49,418 nucleotides of DNA from Verrucomicrobiales bacterium (GCA_016793885.1 JAEUHE010000045.1:1-49418); one strand, 5' to 3'; shown: positions 9,125-18,415, numbered from the stretch's first letter. The notes: generated by a model not told the origin, from the letters alone. Made by a program: numbers and translations.

Positions 9125-10524
9125 GCCAGGACTTCACGCACGACGTGTCCATGGACATCGGTAAGTCGACGGTCGATCCCGCTATGCCGGAAGAATAGGG
9201 CTTCGTGGTTGATTCCGAGGAGGTGAAGGAGGGTCGCGTGGAAATCGTAGGTAGTGACGATCCCGGAGGCGGCTTTCCACGACCACTCATCGCTCTCGCC
9301 GACGGAAGCGCCCGGTTTGATTCCCGCTCCGGCGAGCCAGGAGACGAAGGTGCCGCCGTTGTGGTCGCGCCCGGTGCTTCCCTGGCTGAACGGCATTCGC
9401 CCGAATTCCGTGGTCCAAACCAGGAGAGTGTCCTCGAGCATGCCTCGAGCCTTGAGATCCATGAGGAGCGCGGCGGCGGGCTGATCCATGCTGCGTGCGG
9501 CGGCACCCAGCTCGCGCGGGATGTCCCCATGATTGTCCCAGTTGTCGGAACCACCACCATGTCCGCTCCAGACTTGGACAAACCGCACGCCATGTTCGAG
9601 CAAGCGACGTCCGAGCAAGCAGCGTTTTCCGAAGTCGGACGTCGCGGGCAGATCGAGACCGTAGAGCCGCTTGGTGGCTTCGGACTCGCCGGCCAGGTTC
9701 AGAAGCTCGGGGGCCGAGAGCTGTAGTCGGGCGGCCAGCTCGTAGCTCTGCATGCGGGCGTTCAGTCGGGAATCTCCAGGACGGCTTTCGGCATGGGCGG
9801 CATTGAGCTCACGGAGGATCTCAAGACCATCACTTCGGCTCTGAGCCGAGATATGAGCCGCTCCTCCGGGCGCTCGAAGATGGGTCATCGGCTGTGCCGA
9901 GGAAGCGTGGATGATGGTTCCCTGGTGGTTGGCTGGGAGAAACCCGGAGGTGAACGCGCTCCGGCCGTTGTAGGGTAGGCCTCGTGCGTCAGGCAAGGCC
10001 ACGAAGGCGGGTACGTTTTCCGAGAGGCTTCCCAAGGCATAGGAGATCCAGGCCCCAGCGCAAGGGAATCCCGGAAGTGAGAACCCGCTGGTTTGGAGAT
10101 AGGCCGCCGGACCGTGCACATTGGACTTGGACTGCATCGCCATCAGGAACGCCATGTCGTCGACATGCCTCGCCAGATGGGGCAAGGCGGAGCTGACCCA
10201 GCGTCCGCATTGTCCATGTTGAGCCCACTCGAAGGGGCTTTTCATGACCGCTCCCGGGACGCTCACGCTGGCTTCGACGCGTGCGCCTGCGCCCGGGTCG
10301 AACTTCTGACCGTGGCGAGCTATCAGCTGGGGCTTGTGATCGAAAAGGTCACACTGGCTCGCGCCGCCATTCATGAAGAGCTGAATGATTCGCTTGGCCT
10401 TGGGCAGGTGGGGCGGCGGAGTGGCCGCGGTGGCGTCCCGTTGAAGCAGGGATCCCAGAGCGATGCTGCCCAGGCCGCTCCCGATGGTTCCCAGAAAGTC
10501 CCGTCTGGTCTGTGAGGTGTGCAT
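9121..10524 (-). CDS. DUF1501 protein, Tat-exported
   Basis: This 467-residue protein belongs to the DUF1501 group of the alkaline phosphatase/sulfatase superfamily, abundant in Planctomycetes and Verrucomicrobia. The N-terminus has a twin-arginine signal (RRDFLG at 7-12 followed by a Gly/Ala/Leu hydrophobic stretch), so it is exported folded. Family-type segments are visible, such as LFMNGGASQCDLFDHKP near 50 and TTEFGRMP near 385. The biochemical activity of DUF1501 is not established. It follows the DUF1549/DUF1553 gene with two bases between start and stop, the usual two-gene operon of this family. Its stop codon lies within the right end of foldback type C. Confidence 0.92.
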   Translation of the reverse strand: MHTSQTRRDFLGTIGSGLGSIALGSLLQRDATAATPPPHLPKAKRIIQLFMNGGASQCDLFDHKPQLIARHGQKFDPGAGARVEASVSVPGAVMKSPFEWAQHGQCGRWVSSALPHLARHVDDMAFLMAMQSKSNVHGPAAYLQTSGFSLPGFPCAGAWISYALGSLSENVPAFVALPDARGLPYNGRSAFTSGFLPANHQGTIIHASSAQPMTHLRAPGGAAHISAQSRSDGLEILRELNAAHAESRPGDSRLNARMQSYELAARLQLSAPELLNLAGESEATKRLYGLDLPATSDFGKRCLLGRRLLEHGVRFVQVWSGHGGGSDNWDNHGDIPRELGAAARSMDQPAAALLMDLKARGMLEDTLLVWTTEFGRMPFSQGSTGRDHNGGTFVSWLAGAGIKPGASVGESDEWSWKAASGIVTTYDFHATLLHLLGINHEALFFRHSGIDRRLTDVHGHVVREVLA

Positions 10525-10526
10525 GC

Positions 10527-13247
10527 TTAGTCCAGAAACAAGAATTCGTTGCTGTTCAGCAGCAGTTGGCAGGCGTTGGCCAGTCCGTGCTGACGAACAT
10601 AGCCGGCGAACCGCCTCCGTTCCGGCTCGCTGGGCGGTCTGAGCAGGATGGCCTGGAATGCTGCTTCAGCCTGCTGATCGGGAGACTTTGACCGATGACC
10701 CAAGCGATCGGCGATATGTTGACTCTGTCGAATCAGGAAAGGGTCGCTGAGCAAGGCGAAGGCCTGCTGCGCGGTGCTGGAGGCGCTACGAACGGGGGTC
10801 GGGGTGCTTCCGTCCGGGCAATCCAGAGCATCCATCAGGGGGTCCGGTACGGTACGGAAAAGGAAGCGGTAGACGGCGCGACGACGGGCGGCGCCAGCAT
10901 CGGGGTCGAAGTGCTCGTAGTCCAAGAATGCCGGATTGCCCCCGGACATGAAGGTGGCGTCGCCTCGAGAGACAAACTGGACGACTGCGGGACCACCCAT
11001 GGTGAGGTCGAGCCGGCCGGCGAGGTCGAGCACTGTGTCGCGCACCTGTTCGGCGGAGAGACGGGTGCGATTCTGTCGCCAGAGCAGTCGGTTGTCAGCA
11101 TCGAGCGAAGATCCGTGATCGGCCAGAGTGGATTGCCGCCAGGTTTCGCTGGTCAGGATGAGACGGTGGAGCGCTTTTAGGGAGCCCTGGGCTTCGTCAC
11201 GAAACCAGATCGCCAGCCAATCGAGCAGCTCCGGATGGCTGGGCGATCCGCCCATCTTGCCAAAATCATTCGGAGTGTCACAGAGGCCGCGGCCAAAGTG
11301 CCACGACCAGACGCGGTTGACGATGCTCCGCCAGGTCAGCACGTTGCGGTCATCGACCAGCCAGCGCGCCAAGGCTGCTCTTCGGGCAGATTCTTCGGCG
11401 CTTTCCGACACAGAAAGATCGGGGGAGAGTTCAGGGACGCAGCTCAGGGTGCCCGGATGGACCCGGACGCCCGGCTTGCTCAGTTCCCCACGCGCCAGCA
11501 CATGCACGGGTCGTGGATGGATCGCGGGCTTGAAGTTGTCGCCATCCGGCGGAAAGTCATGGGTGATAGCGTAGACCGATTGCGGTGTCGGGAGAGCCGC
11601 CAGGGCATTTTCGTTCTCACGCTGGAGGAAGAAGAGCGCAAGATCTTGCGCCTGCTGAGGAGTTCGCTGTCCGGGGGGCGTGGCCAGAAGCGCGGTCCAT
11701 TCCGCCGCCAGCGGGGGGAGCGAGGCCGTGGCGGGCGACTCATCGCTCAGCGAGAGCCGGAATCTTCCAATGCCATGGCCGGGCGCGCCACCCTGATGTT
11801 CCAGCAGCACGGTAAGGAGCGATCCGTCCACTAGGAGGGTGGGGTCTTTGATCTCAAAGACGGCTTCGTGAGGCTGGCCGTAGCGGGGATGCACTCCCCA
11901 GTGAGTCTCGTTCTTACCATCGATCGCCTGAGCGATGGAGATGGTCGGTCCTTCATCGTAATCGGAGATGGCCTTGCTGAAGACGATGGGCCGAGCCGCT
12001 TCACCTGAGTTGGGCACTGAGACAAAGGCCTTGATCTCACTGAGATGGAGGTTCCCGTTATCCCAGCGGCCTGGTCCGCGCTGGGGGAGACTGTCGTCGG
12101 GCAGCACTTGCAGTCGCAGGGCTCGAGGGCGTCTTGCTGTTGTCCTCGTGGTGAGAATGTAGGTGTCACGATCGGGACGTTTGCCGCTGGCCAGCCAGCT
12201 GTCATCGGGTTGTCGTGTCAATGAAGCTCCTCCCGTGGAGATGGCATTCTCTAGACGCAGTGGCGTCCATGCCTTTTCCCGACGCGACTGCTGAGCAGCC
12301 CACTCGACCACCTTGGATTGGGTCTCGGGGGAACGGATCGCGGCGAGCGCGGAGGCATCGCGCCTTTTCAGCGACCGCTGCTCGGCCAGCAGTCGTTGCC
12401 GAGAGGCGTGAATGGCGGTGTCAGGATCGAAAGGTCGGTTGGCCCGATCGACTCCGGCAAACACCGCCTGCAGCGAGTAGTATTCGTGTTGGGTGATGGG
12501 ATCGAACTTGTGATCGTGGCACCGGGCACAATGGATTGTCAGGCTTTGGAAGGTCCCGATCACCGTGCTCACCATATTGTCTCGGTCCAGATACTGGGCC
12601 ATCTGGTGATCCACGGTGTCTTCGCGCACGGTGACCATGAGGGTGTGATCCCACGGACCCGCCGCGACAAATCCCAGGGCCACGGTCGCTGCGGGATCGT
12701 TGGGAAAGAGAACATCTCCCGCGACCTGCTCCTGCACGAACCGGTCGTAGGGCTTGTCGGCATTGAGCGATTGAATGACGTAATCGCGATAAGGCCAGGC
12801 TTGGGGGCGGGCGTAGTCGTGATCATTCCCGTGGGTATCGGCGTAGTTCGCCACGTCGAGCCAATGTCGGGCCCACTGCTCCCCATAGCGAGGCGACGCG
12901 AGCCATCGATCGACAAGCATTTGATAGGCTTGGAACGATGGGTCGGATTCGAAGGAAGCGATTTCCTCGGGCTGGGGAGGAAGTCCGGTGAGATCGTAGC
13001 TGAGCCGGCGGATGAGAGCCCGCGGGGCGGCTGCGGGGGCGGGACTGAGGCCGTGCTGTCTGAGTTTGGTCTGGATGAAGGCGTCCAGAGGATTGGCTTC
13101 ACCTGCGGGGACGGCTGGCTTCTGAAGTGGGGTCAGTGACCACAGCGGTGTTTGCGCAGCTGGTTGGGTGGGCGTGTTGTTCAACCCCGCCGCGACCATG
13201 GAGAGGGTGCAACCGAGAAAAATGAATGTCGTGCCAACCGCTTTCAT
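10527..13247 (-). CDS. DUF1549/DUF1553 (PSD1-type) exported protein
   Basis: This 906-residue exported protein has a hydrophobic N-terminal signal. DUF1549 covers roughly residues 45-265 and includes a CxxCH motif (CARCH, about 240), which suggests covalent haem c or metal binding. A beta-rich middle follows (about 320-510), with DUF1553 at about 620-880. The separate N-terminal cytochrome domain (PSCyt1) seen in many relatives is absent. The start is the ATG at 13247; an in-frame GTG lies at 13256. The pairing with DUF1501 directly downstream is characteristic of PVC bacteria, where such pairs are often linked, by genome context only, to polysaccharide or sulfated-glycan use. Function is otherwise unproven. 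Confidence 0.92.
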   Translation of the reverse strand: MKAVGTTFIFLGCTLSMVAAGLNNTPTQPAAQTPLWSLTPLQKPAVPAGEANPLDAFIQTKLRQHGLSPAPAAAPRALIRRLSYDLTGLPPQPEEIASFESDPSFQAYQMLVDRWLASPRYGEQWARHWLDVANYADTHGNDHDYARPQAWPYRDYVIQSLNADKPYDRFVQEQVAGDVLFPNDPAATVALGFVAAGPWDHTLMVTVREDTVDHQMAQYLDRDNMVSTVIGTFQSLTIHCARCHDHKFDPITQHEYYSLQAVFAGVDRANRPFDPDTAIHASRQRLLAEQRSLKRRDASALAAIRSPETQSKVVEWAAQQSRREKAWTPLRLENAISTGGASLTRQPDDSWLASGKRPDRDTYILTTRTTARRPRALRLQVLPDDSLPQRGPGRWDNGNLHLSEIKAFVSVPNSGEAARPIVFSKAISDYDEGPTISIAQAIDGKNETHWGVHPRYGQPHEAVFEIKDPTLLVDGSLLTVLLEHQGGAPGHGIGRFRLSLSDESPATASLPPLAAEWTALLATPPGQRTPQQAQDLALFFLQRENENALAALPTPQSVYAITHDFPPDGDNFKPAIHPRPVHVLARGELSKPGVRVHPGTLSCVPELSPDLSVSESAEESARRAALARWLVDDRNVLTWRSIVNRVWSWHFGRGLCDTPNDFGKMGGSPSHPELLDWLAIWFRDEAQGSLKALHRLILTSETWRQSTLADHGSSLDADNRLLWRQNRTRLSAEQVRDTVLDLAGRLDLTMGGPAVVQFVSRGDATFMSGGNPAFLDYEHFDPDAGAARRRAVYRFLFRTVPDPLMDALDCPDGSTPTPVRSASSTAQQAFALLSDPFLIRQSQHIADRLGHRSKSPDQQAEAAFQAILLRPPSEPERRRFAGYVRQHGLANACQLLLNSNEFLFLD

Positions 13248-13411
13248 CGGAGCCACCAGTCAGATGACGCTCAGCCTGAAGAACCAGACAGCAGAACGGG
13301 TATCGAGCTGAGTCAGGTCTGTGTGTGATCAAAGAGTGCTCCTTGTCGGGTTTCGGATCCAGTGCAAAGTCAAAAAGACAATGGGTCCTCGGAAATGGGA
13401 GTGGGGACGTC

Positions 13412-13533
13412 TTGCCCGCGGACGACGCGGACCACACGGACCTGAAGAGGGACTTGCAACGGCCGGGCCGACTGACGCTACTGTTCTTCTGAATGCACTC
13501 CGACTCCGTGTGCTCCGCGTGATCCGTGGGCAA
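13412..13533. repeat. Foldback repeat type E
   Basis: Positions 13412-13440 and 13505-13533 are inverted complements, matching at 25 of 29 positions, around a 64-base loop. The arms are built from CACGGA and CGCGGA words. This accounts for most of the 340-base gap between the DUF1549/1553 gene and the esterase-like gene. I see no convincing ORF or other signal in the remainder. Confidence 0.7.
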
Positions 13534-13588
13534 AACTCTTGCTCGGATTTGGTCCCGGCCTCATGGAGAGGCTGTCGGATCTAGAACG

Positions 13589-15916
13589 CTACTTGGGTTT
13601 CGGCCAATTCAGGTGCTTGTGCAGAAAATCGAAAGTGCCTTTGCCGTTAATCGTGTGCGGGCCGTCGAAGAACTCAATCTCGGCTTTGTCGCCCAGGCCC
13701 AGCTTCACATATTGACGCTTCGTCTTGGCGAATTCGTAAGCCACCCATTCATCCGGCGCGACACCATCGTCGTGACCGCGTTCCACCATGAATGGCCGGG
13801 GGATCATCAGCCAGCTGAGCTCGGCGTAGTTGAAGGTGTTTCCCAGGTTGAACTCCACCATGTCGTACTCGCCCCAATAGAGATAGCAATAGCTGGAGCG
13901 GGCCGAGGTATTCTTCCAAATCCATTCGTTGTAATCCGCGGAGCAAATGCTGAGGCAGTACTTATCCAGCAGGGTTGGGATGCGCATGGCAGTTTTCCCG
14001 CCATAGCTGAGTCCGTAGAAGGCCATGCGGGCTGGATCCACGAAGGGCTGGGCAGCCAGCCAGTCCAGAATCACTTCATGCTGACGCATGATAAAGGACC
14101 AGAGAGTGAGTTTGAGTGGCTGTGCTTTGCGCAGGACCTGACGGAAGCGATTCTCCCCGATGTAGCAGTTCTGGGGCGCAAACGTGATGAAGCCACGTTC
14201 GGCCAGGCGGCAGGCATAGGTGTGGTAGGCGGGGTGGTCGACCTTGGGATCCGCCACGTCACGGGGGCGTCCTTCGAGCCCGTGCTGACAGACCACCAAC
14301 GGACGCTTCTCGCCGGGCTTGATGCCCTTGGGCACCACTAAAATTCCGTAGGCGAAGACATGCGGGTGGACATCCAGAACCACCTCATAGCAGGTGATTT
14401 TGTCGGTTTCCGAAACTTTGCGAGATCGCGGGTTGGCGGGCACGGAAGCCGCGGGAATGGGGCCTACGATTTCATTGAGGAAGTAATCCCGATACCATTT
14501 CGTGCTCTCGGCGAAGGTGGTGGCATTTTTGCGGTCAGCCTGCTTCCAGAACGCGGCACGAGTGTATTCCCCCTCGCGCATGAGCCACTGCGTGTCCTCA
14601 AGAATCTGGGAATACTGGCGAAGGGAGCGCTGAGCATGGTCCGGGGCGGGATGCACGGTCGAGACGGGTGCGATCGAAGTCCCGCTGGCACCGCTGAGTT
14701 CGAGTCGCTCCGCGATGGTGGAGAGCGTTTCGATGTTGAAAATGTCCTCGGGTTGGCCACCGACCAGTTTCCAGCGATCCACTCCAGGGACGTCCTTCAG
14801 CCAGCTTCGGGCTTCATCCAGCACGCGTCGGGCGACCTCCGGGTTGGGACGCCCCAGTGTTCCCGGAGCGGCACCGTTATGAGGTTGGCCGGGTTTGGGA
14901 TACTCCGTCTCGGGGAACTGGCCGTTCTCCCAGACGAGCGTTCGAGGCGCGATCAGACCGACCAGCTCTCCGGCCCCGAATTCCTCCGTGATGGCCCATA
15001 TATTGCGGTAGATCGGTTCATCGTGGAGGTTGGGGTTGATATGATACCCGCTCACTGCGGTAAGGTCGATGCGTGGATCCAGAGCGCCGGCGAAGCAGGC
15101 AATAAGACCGCCCTCGCCATAGCCCACCACGGCGATCTGAGACTTACTCCCAGCTGCCTTGGGCTGTGAGGCAAGCCAGTCCACGGCCGCCAGCACCTTC
15201 TGCACTTCGTAGCCTTGGATCGTGCGTCCCATTTCATAGGATGCCCGCCAGAGAACTTCCCGTTGCGACTGCTTCAGCTTTCTGACCCCTGGCAGGCCGC
15301 TGTGGGTATCCGAGCGGTCGACCAGGCAGGGGATGATCACGCGGCAGCCGTCCTCGGCTAGTTTGCGAGCGAACTGGGCGGCGGCGGGAACCCCGGGCTG
15401 AAGTCCCACGAGCTGCTCCGGAGTCCAATCACAATCGGGCAGGGCGACGACCGATGCCTTGATCTCGCCATCCGGCAGCAGCAGCAGTCCGTCGGCCTCC
15501 ACTCCACGGAACACATTCCACGAGACCGACAGGACTTTGAAGCCCTTGCCGCGTCCGATCTCAGCCGGGTTTGCCGGGGTGTTGGCGGAGAGCGGAGCGG
15601 TGGAGCGCAGGACTACGGGATCGCGTTTATCCACCACGCCGAGCAGGGTGGCCAAGCGCTGACGGTTGGTGGTGATGGACTTGGTATAGGCCTCGGCCGA
15701 GCTCAGGTCGCGGGCCCAGTGCACCGTGCGGGTTTTGGGTGCTTCGGCCAGCACGGCGTCGAGGTAGGTATCAATTCCGCTGACCATCTGGGCGGCGAGA
15801 TCGCCCTCCATATTGAGAAGCTGAGTGCCGGGGAACGGCTGAGCCAGCACGGGAAGGCGCAGGACCGCCAGGAGAACGATGGCGGATGAAGCTCGGAGCA
15901 GATATCGAAAGTCCAT
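13589..15916 (-). CDS. Secreted tandem alpha/beta-hydrolase (acetyl xylan esterase-like), first domain degenerate
   Basis: This exported protein (775 residues from the ATG at 15916, preferred because a clean signal peptide ending LAQ follows; the frame opens at 15964) contains two alpha/beta-hydrolase domains. Counting from 15964, the C-terminal domain has the nucleophile elbow GLSYGG (Ser653) and a likely catalytic His in FFDGPH (770), so it should be an active esterase, resembling acetyl xylan esterase or dienelactone hydrolase families. The N-terminal domain has the matching elbow as GYGEGG (281-286), with Gly where the Ser should be, so it is probably inactive and structural. A carbohydrate-ester substrate is inferred. 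No ribosome site is obvious for any start. Foldback repeats flank the gene on both sides. Confidence 0.85.
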   Translation of the reverse strand: MDFRYLLRASSAIVLLAVLRLPVLAQPFPGTQLLNMEGDLAAQMVSGIDTYLDAVLAEAPKTRTVHWARDLSSAEAYTKSITTNRQRLATLLGVVDKRDPVVLRSTAPLSANTPANPAEIGRGKGFKVLSVSWNVFRGVEADGLLLLPDGEIKASVVALPDCDWTPEQLVGLQPGVPAAAQFARKLAEDGCRVIIPCLVDRSDTHSGLPGVRKLKQSQREVLWRASYEMGRTIQGYEVQKVLAAVDWLASQPKAAGSKSQIAVVGYGEGGLIACFAGALDPRIDLTAVSGYHINPNLHDEPIYRNIWAITEEFGAGELVGLIAPRTLVWENGQFPETEYPKPGQPHNGAAPGTLGRPNPEVARRVLDEARSWLKDVPGVDRWKLVGGQPEDIFNIETLSTIAERLELSGASGTSIAPVSTVHPAPDHAQRSLRQYSQILEDTQWLMREGEYTRAAFWKQADRKNATTFAESTKWYRDYFLNEIVGPIPAASVPANPRSRKVSETDKITCYEVVLDVHPHVFAYGILVVPKGIKPGEKRPLVVCQHGLEGRPRDVADPKVDHPAYHTYACRLAERGFITFAPQNCYIGENRFRQVLRKAQPLKLTLWSFIMRQHEVILDWLAAQPFVDPARMAFYGLSYGGKTAMRIPTLLDKYCLSICSADYNEWIWKNTSARSSYCYLYWGEYDMVEFNLGNTFNYAELSWLMIPRPFMVERGHDDGVAPDEWVAYEFAKTKRQYVKLGLGDKAEIEFFDGPHTINGKGTFDFLHKHLNWPKPK

Positions 15917-15983
15917 ATGCGTTGAGATGTGGCTGACCATCGAAAATGTCAGCTGAAAATGCAAGACCTTGCGTCAGGTGGGG

Positions 15984-16281
15984 GCCGGGCTTTCAGCCCT
16001 TGGAGGTAGGGGGATCCTTCCCTGGGGTTGTCACCCCAGGCTGAGATGGGACGCACCGTTGGTGCTCAGGCCCAACGCGTCACCCAACTCAAGAAGTAAC
16101 AAACGTGGCTTGAACGAGGGAGCCGAGATCCTTAGGGGTTTCACCAGCGGCTTGGGAGTCCGCGGGCCAAAGGCCCAACACCAGCCCAGCCTGGGGTGAC
16201 AACCCCAGGTTCCTTCCCCCCACACACGCTGAGGGCTGAAAGCCCGCACCATCGCGGCAGTCACCCGCTGAATTCAACCTG
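15984..16281. repeat. Foldback repeat type A, copy 2 (complete)
   Basis: Two nested stems are visible. The outer one is a perfect 14-bp pair, GGGCTTTCAGCCCT at 15987-16000 with its complement at 16232-16245. The inner one is a perfect 23-bp pair at 16021-16043 and 16187-16209. The stretch 16024-16281 aligns with 1-251 of this window. Bases that differ between copies in the inner stem change on both arms so that pairing is kept. The element fills the gap between the esterase-like gene and the DUF4010 gene and has no credible ORF. Confidence 0.9.
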
Positions 16282-16309
16282 GATCACACCCGTGTGATGG
16301 CGACGTGGA

Positions 16310-17572
16310 TTATCCCGAAGCGCTCCTCGCCGGCCAGAAAGCCAATAGGCCGATGGCCACCACGGCCGCGATTCCGAATCCCCAGATGATCCTTACCAGC
16401 AAGCCCCGCGTCCCGAGCATGGCCACGGTTCCGGCTTTAAAGATCAGGTTCGAGAGGGAGGCGACGAGAATGAGGCGCAGGCCGGTGATCTCCGAGATTT
16501 CGGCTGAAGCGGTGAGTTGGGACACCGAGAGGGTAATGGCGTCCATGTCGGTGAGGCCTGAGAGCGCGGCCACCCCAAAAAGTCCGCTAACGCCCAGGAA
16601 TTTCTTCGCGGCGGCGACTGCCATCAACACCCCGGCGTAGAGCAGTCCGAAAAGCACCGCCGGCTTGAGTTCGCTGGGATTTTCCTGCGTGGGCATGGGT
16701 GAGGCCGCCTTCTGGACTCCGCGCAGGTTGAGCCATCCCAGAAGGCAGAGAACCGCGAACATCACCAGGAACGGAATTACCACAAAGCGAGCGAAGGCGG
16801 GAGCCGTGGCGCCGACCAAGATAGCCACCCGTAGAAAGACCACCGCCGAGGCGAGCAGGATGACGAAAGCTCCGAGCGCTGGATTTTGGGGACTCTGCTG
16901 GCTTCGCCGGGCATGGCTGACCGTGGTGGCGGTGCTGGAGATAAGGCCGCCGAGGATGCCGCTGGCCCAGATTCCGGCACGTGCGCCGACAAATTTGTAG
17001 ATGATGTAGCCGCCCAGACTTATGCCGACGATCAAGACCACCATCAGCCAGATTTTAAACGGGTTAAGGACATTGAAGGGACCGTAGTTCTGCTGAGGGA
17101 GGACTGGAAGGATCACCAACGATATCAACACGAACTGCATCACCGCCGTGAAGTCACGGTCCCCGATCTTGGCTGCGAGCGTATGCAGTTGGGGTTTGAG
17201 GTGGAGGAGGACGGCGGTCGCTCCGCCCACTGCGATCGCGACGGCGGTGGACCCGATCATCCCATAGGCGGCCACGGCGAACATGACCAGCATCGCAATT
17301 TCCGTGGTAACCCCGGGAGGATCTTCCTCGGCTTGTCGGAGGGGAAGTCGACCCCCCACGATCACCAGCGCCAGGCTTGCAAATCCTCCGGCGACGACCC
17401 AGCCGCCAAAATGCGGCGCGAGCAGCCCGCAGAGGGCTCCTAGGGCGGAGATCAGCGGAAAGGTACGAAACCCCGCCAATCGTGAATCGGTTCTCTGGCG
17501 TTGCAACCCAATCAGCAAACCGAGCCCAAGGGCGACGCCTAGTCGCCCGAAAAGTTCTGGCAGTTCCAGCAC
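16310..17572 (-). CDS. MgtC/SapB and DUF4010 family membrane protein
   Basis: This 420-residue, strongly hydrophobic protein has about a dozen predicted membrane segments. The N-terminus (GLLIGLQRQR, about 18-27) matches the MgtC/SapB-type start, and the remainder matches DUF4010, including a pair of Gly-rich segments near 185-215 and an SGLTDMDAITLS-like motif near 350. Such proteins sit in the cytoplasmic membrane; the MgtC domain is linked to magnesium limitation and virulence in other bacteria, but transport by DUF4010 proteins is not proven. The start codon is GTG at 17572; no upstream ATG is in frame. It stands alone between two foldback repeats. Confidence 0.88.
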   Translation of the reverse strand: MLELPELFGRLGVALGLGLLIGLQRQRTDSRLAGFRTFPLISALGALCGLLAPHFGGWVVAGGFASLALVIVGGRLPLRQAEEDPPGVTTEIAMLVMFAVAAYGMIGSTAVAIAVGGATAVLLHLKPQLHTLAAKIGDRDFTAVMQFVLISLVILPVLPQQNYGPFNVLNPFKIWLMVVLIVGISLGGYIIYKFVGARAGIWASGILGGLISSTATTVSHARRSQQSPQNPALGAFVILLASAVVFLRVAILVGATAPAFARFVVIPFLVMFAVLCLLGWLNLRGVQKAASPMPTQENPSELKPAVLFGLLYAGVLMAVAAAKKFLGVSGLFGVAALSGLTDMDAITLSVSQLTASAEISEITGLRLILVASLSNLIFKAGTVAMLGTRGLLVRIIWGFGIAAVVAIGLLAFWPARSASG

Positions 17573-17649
17573 GGTATGAGTCTACCGCAAAGCGTCCATG
17601 CGAACGAGAATTGTTTTGGATGCGGGGGAGTTCCTGAATCCGCCGCCGA

Positions 17650-17903
17650 GAACCCGCAGGGTTCAAAGAGATTAGCCGGGGCTTGGAGCGCAGCGACACC
17701 CCCGGTCTATCGCACCCCAGTTTAACAGCACCCTGAAAGGCGTGCCACTCGCCGACGATTGGACTGACGAACGGATTAGGTTCTTTGAGTAGGGGTGACG
17801 CGAGTCTTGGAAGCCGGTGGCATCGCTGCGCGATGCTCCGTAATTTTAACAGTTCCGGGGGTGCGAGCACCCCCGGCTAAATCTCTTTGAACCCTGCGGG
17901 TTC
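17650..17903. repeat. Foldback repeat type B
   Basis: The arms 17650-17681 and 17871-17903 are inverted complements over 32 of 33 positions, with a single base missing from the left arm. The arms contain ACCCGCAGGGTTC and AGAGATTTAGCCGGGG words. The right side also holds an internal palindrome (CCGGGGGTGC-GA-GCACCCCCGG, about 17855-17876). The 189 bases between the arms have no credible ORF. The size and ends resemble a miniature inverted-repeat element, but no target-site duplication is obvious. Confidence 0.88.
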
Positions 17904-17983
17904 GGGCTCCCTAACACCAAGGTGAGAAACTGCCGTATTGCCCAGCTTGTTTAGTCCGCATTTTTGGAGGTAAAGATGAGAGT

Positions 17984-18023
17984 CCTCTACCGCTCTTCAG
18001 CGCTCGACGGAGTCGGGATCCCC
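17984..18023. repeat. Half copy of foldback repeat type D
   Basis: The reverse complement of this stretch starts with the 19-mer GGGGATCCCGACTCCGTCG and ends with AGCGGTAGAGG, exactly as in the left half of the type D element at 43341-43379. The 8-10 bases between the blocks differ. The matching right arm is missing here. This shows that type D is a dispersed family and not a one-off structure. Confidence 0.75.
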
Positions 18024-18202
18024 AGCCGAGAAGCACAGTTCTCACTCAGTCCAAATCGCCCCGCGAGCTTCAGCGGAACCGCCCTATGGACTGCGCGTGG
18101 CATGCCACCGCTTTTCCTGCGCGCCACGCCAGGCCTTGCGTTGTGCAGGGATCCGTCATGAATTTGGGTGAAATGTAGTTCGGGATTGATCAAGATCATT
18201 CC
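18024..18202. other. Intergenic, nothing recognised
   Basis: Short open frames occur on both strands, but none has a recognisable domain, a good start signal or homologous context. I see no terminator, tRNA or repeat beyond the type D half copy just upstream. Confidence 0.4.
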
Positions 18203-18389
18203 CATGAATCCACTTCTGACGCTGCGGACCTTCGTCTTGCTGTGCGTCGCTACCCTCTCCGTTCGCCCCGTTCGGCCGTCTCGTTGTTGTGAGCACCCGT
18301 TTGAAGATCAAGCCCATCTCAAGACGATCAACCAAATCCAGGTCCTCGATGTGGCCGGCGATGTGACCTGGGGGAACATCCTTCGGTGA
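18203..18389 (+). CDS. Possible small exported peptide, doubtful
   Basis: A 61-residue frame starts MNPLLTLRTFVLLCV, which resembles a signal sequence, and continues with a hydrophilic tail rich in polar residues. Its stop overlaps a GTG that could start the next gene, although I place that start at 18416. I recognise no family and no ribosome site. It may be a small secreted peptide, a decayed gene or chance coding. Confidence 0.2.
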
Positions 18390-18415
18390 GCCGCGGGCTC
18401 CGTGTCGCCTATCTT

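Noticed and set aside
17964..18161. Small plus-strand frame in the gap before the glycosidase-like gene
   Set aside because: It runs through the half copy of foldback D, so it is probably repeat sequence and not a gene.
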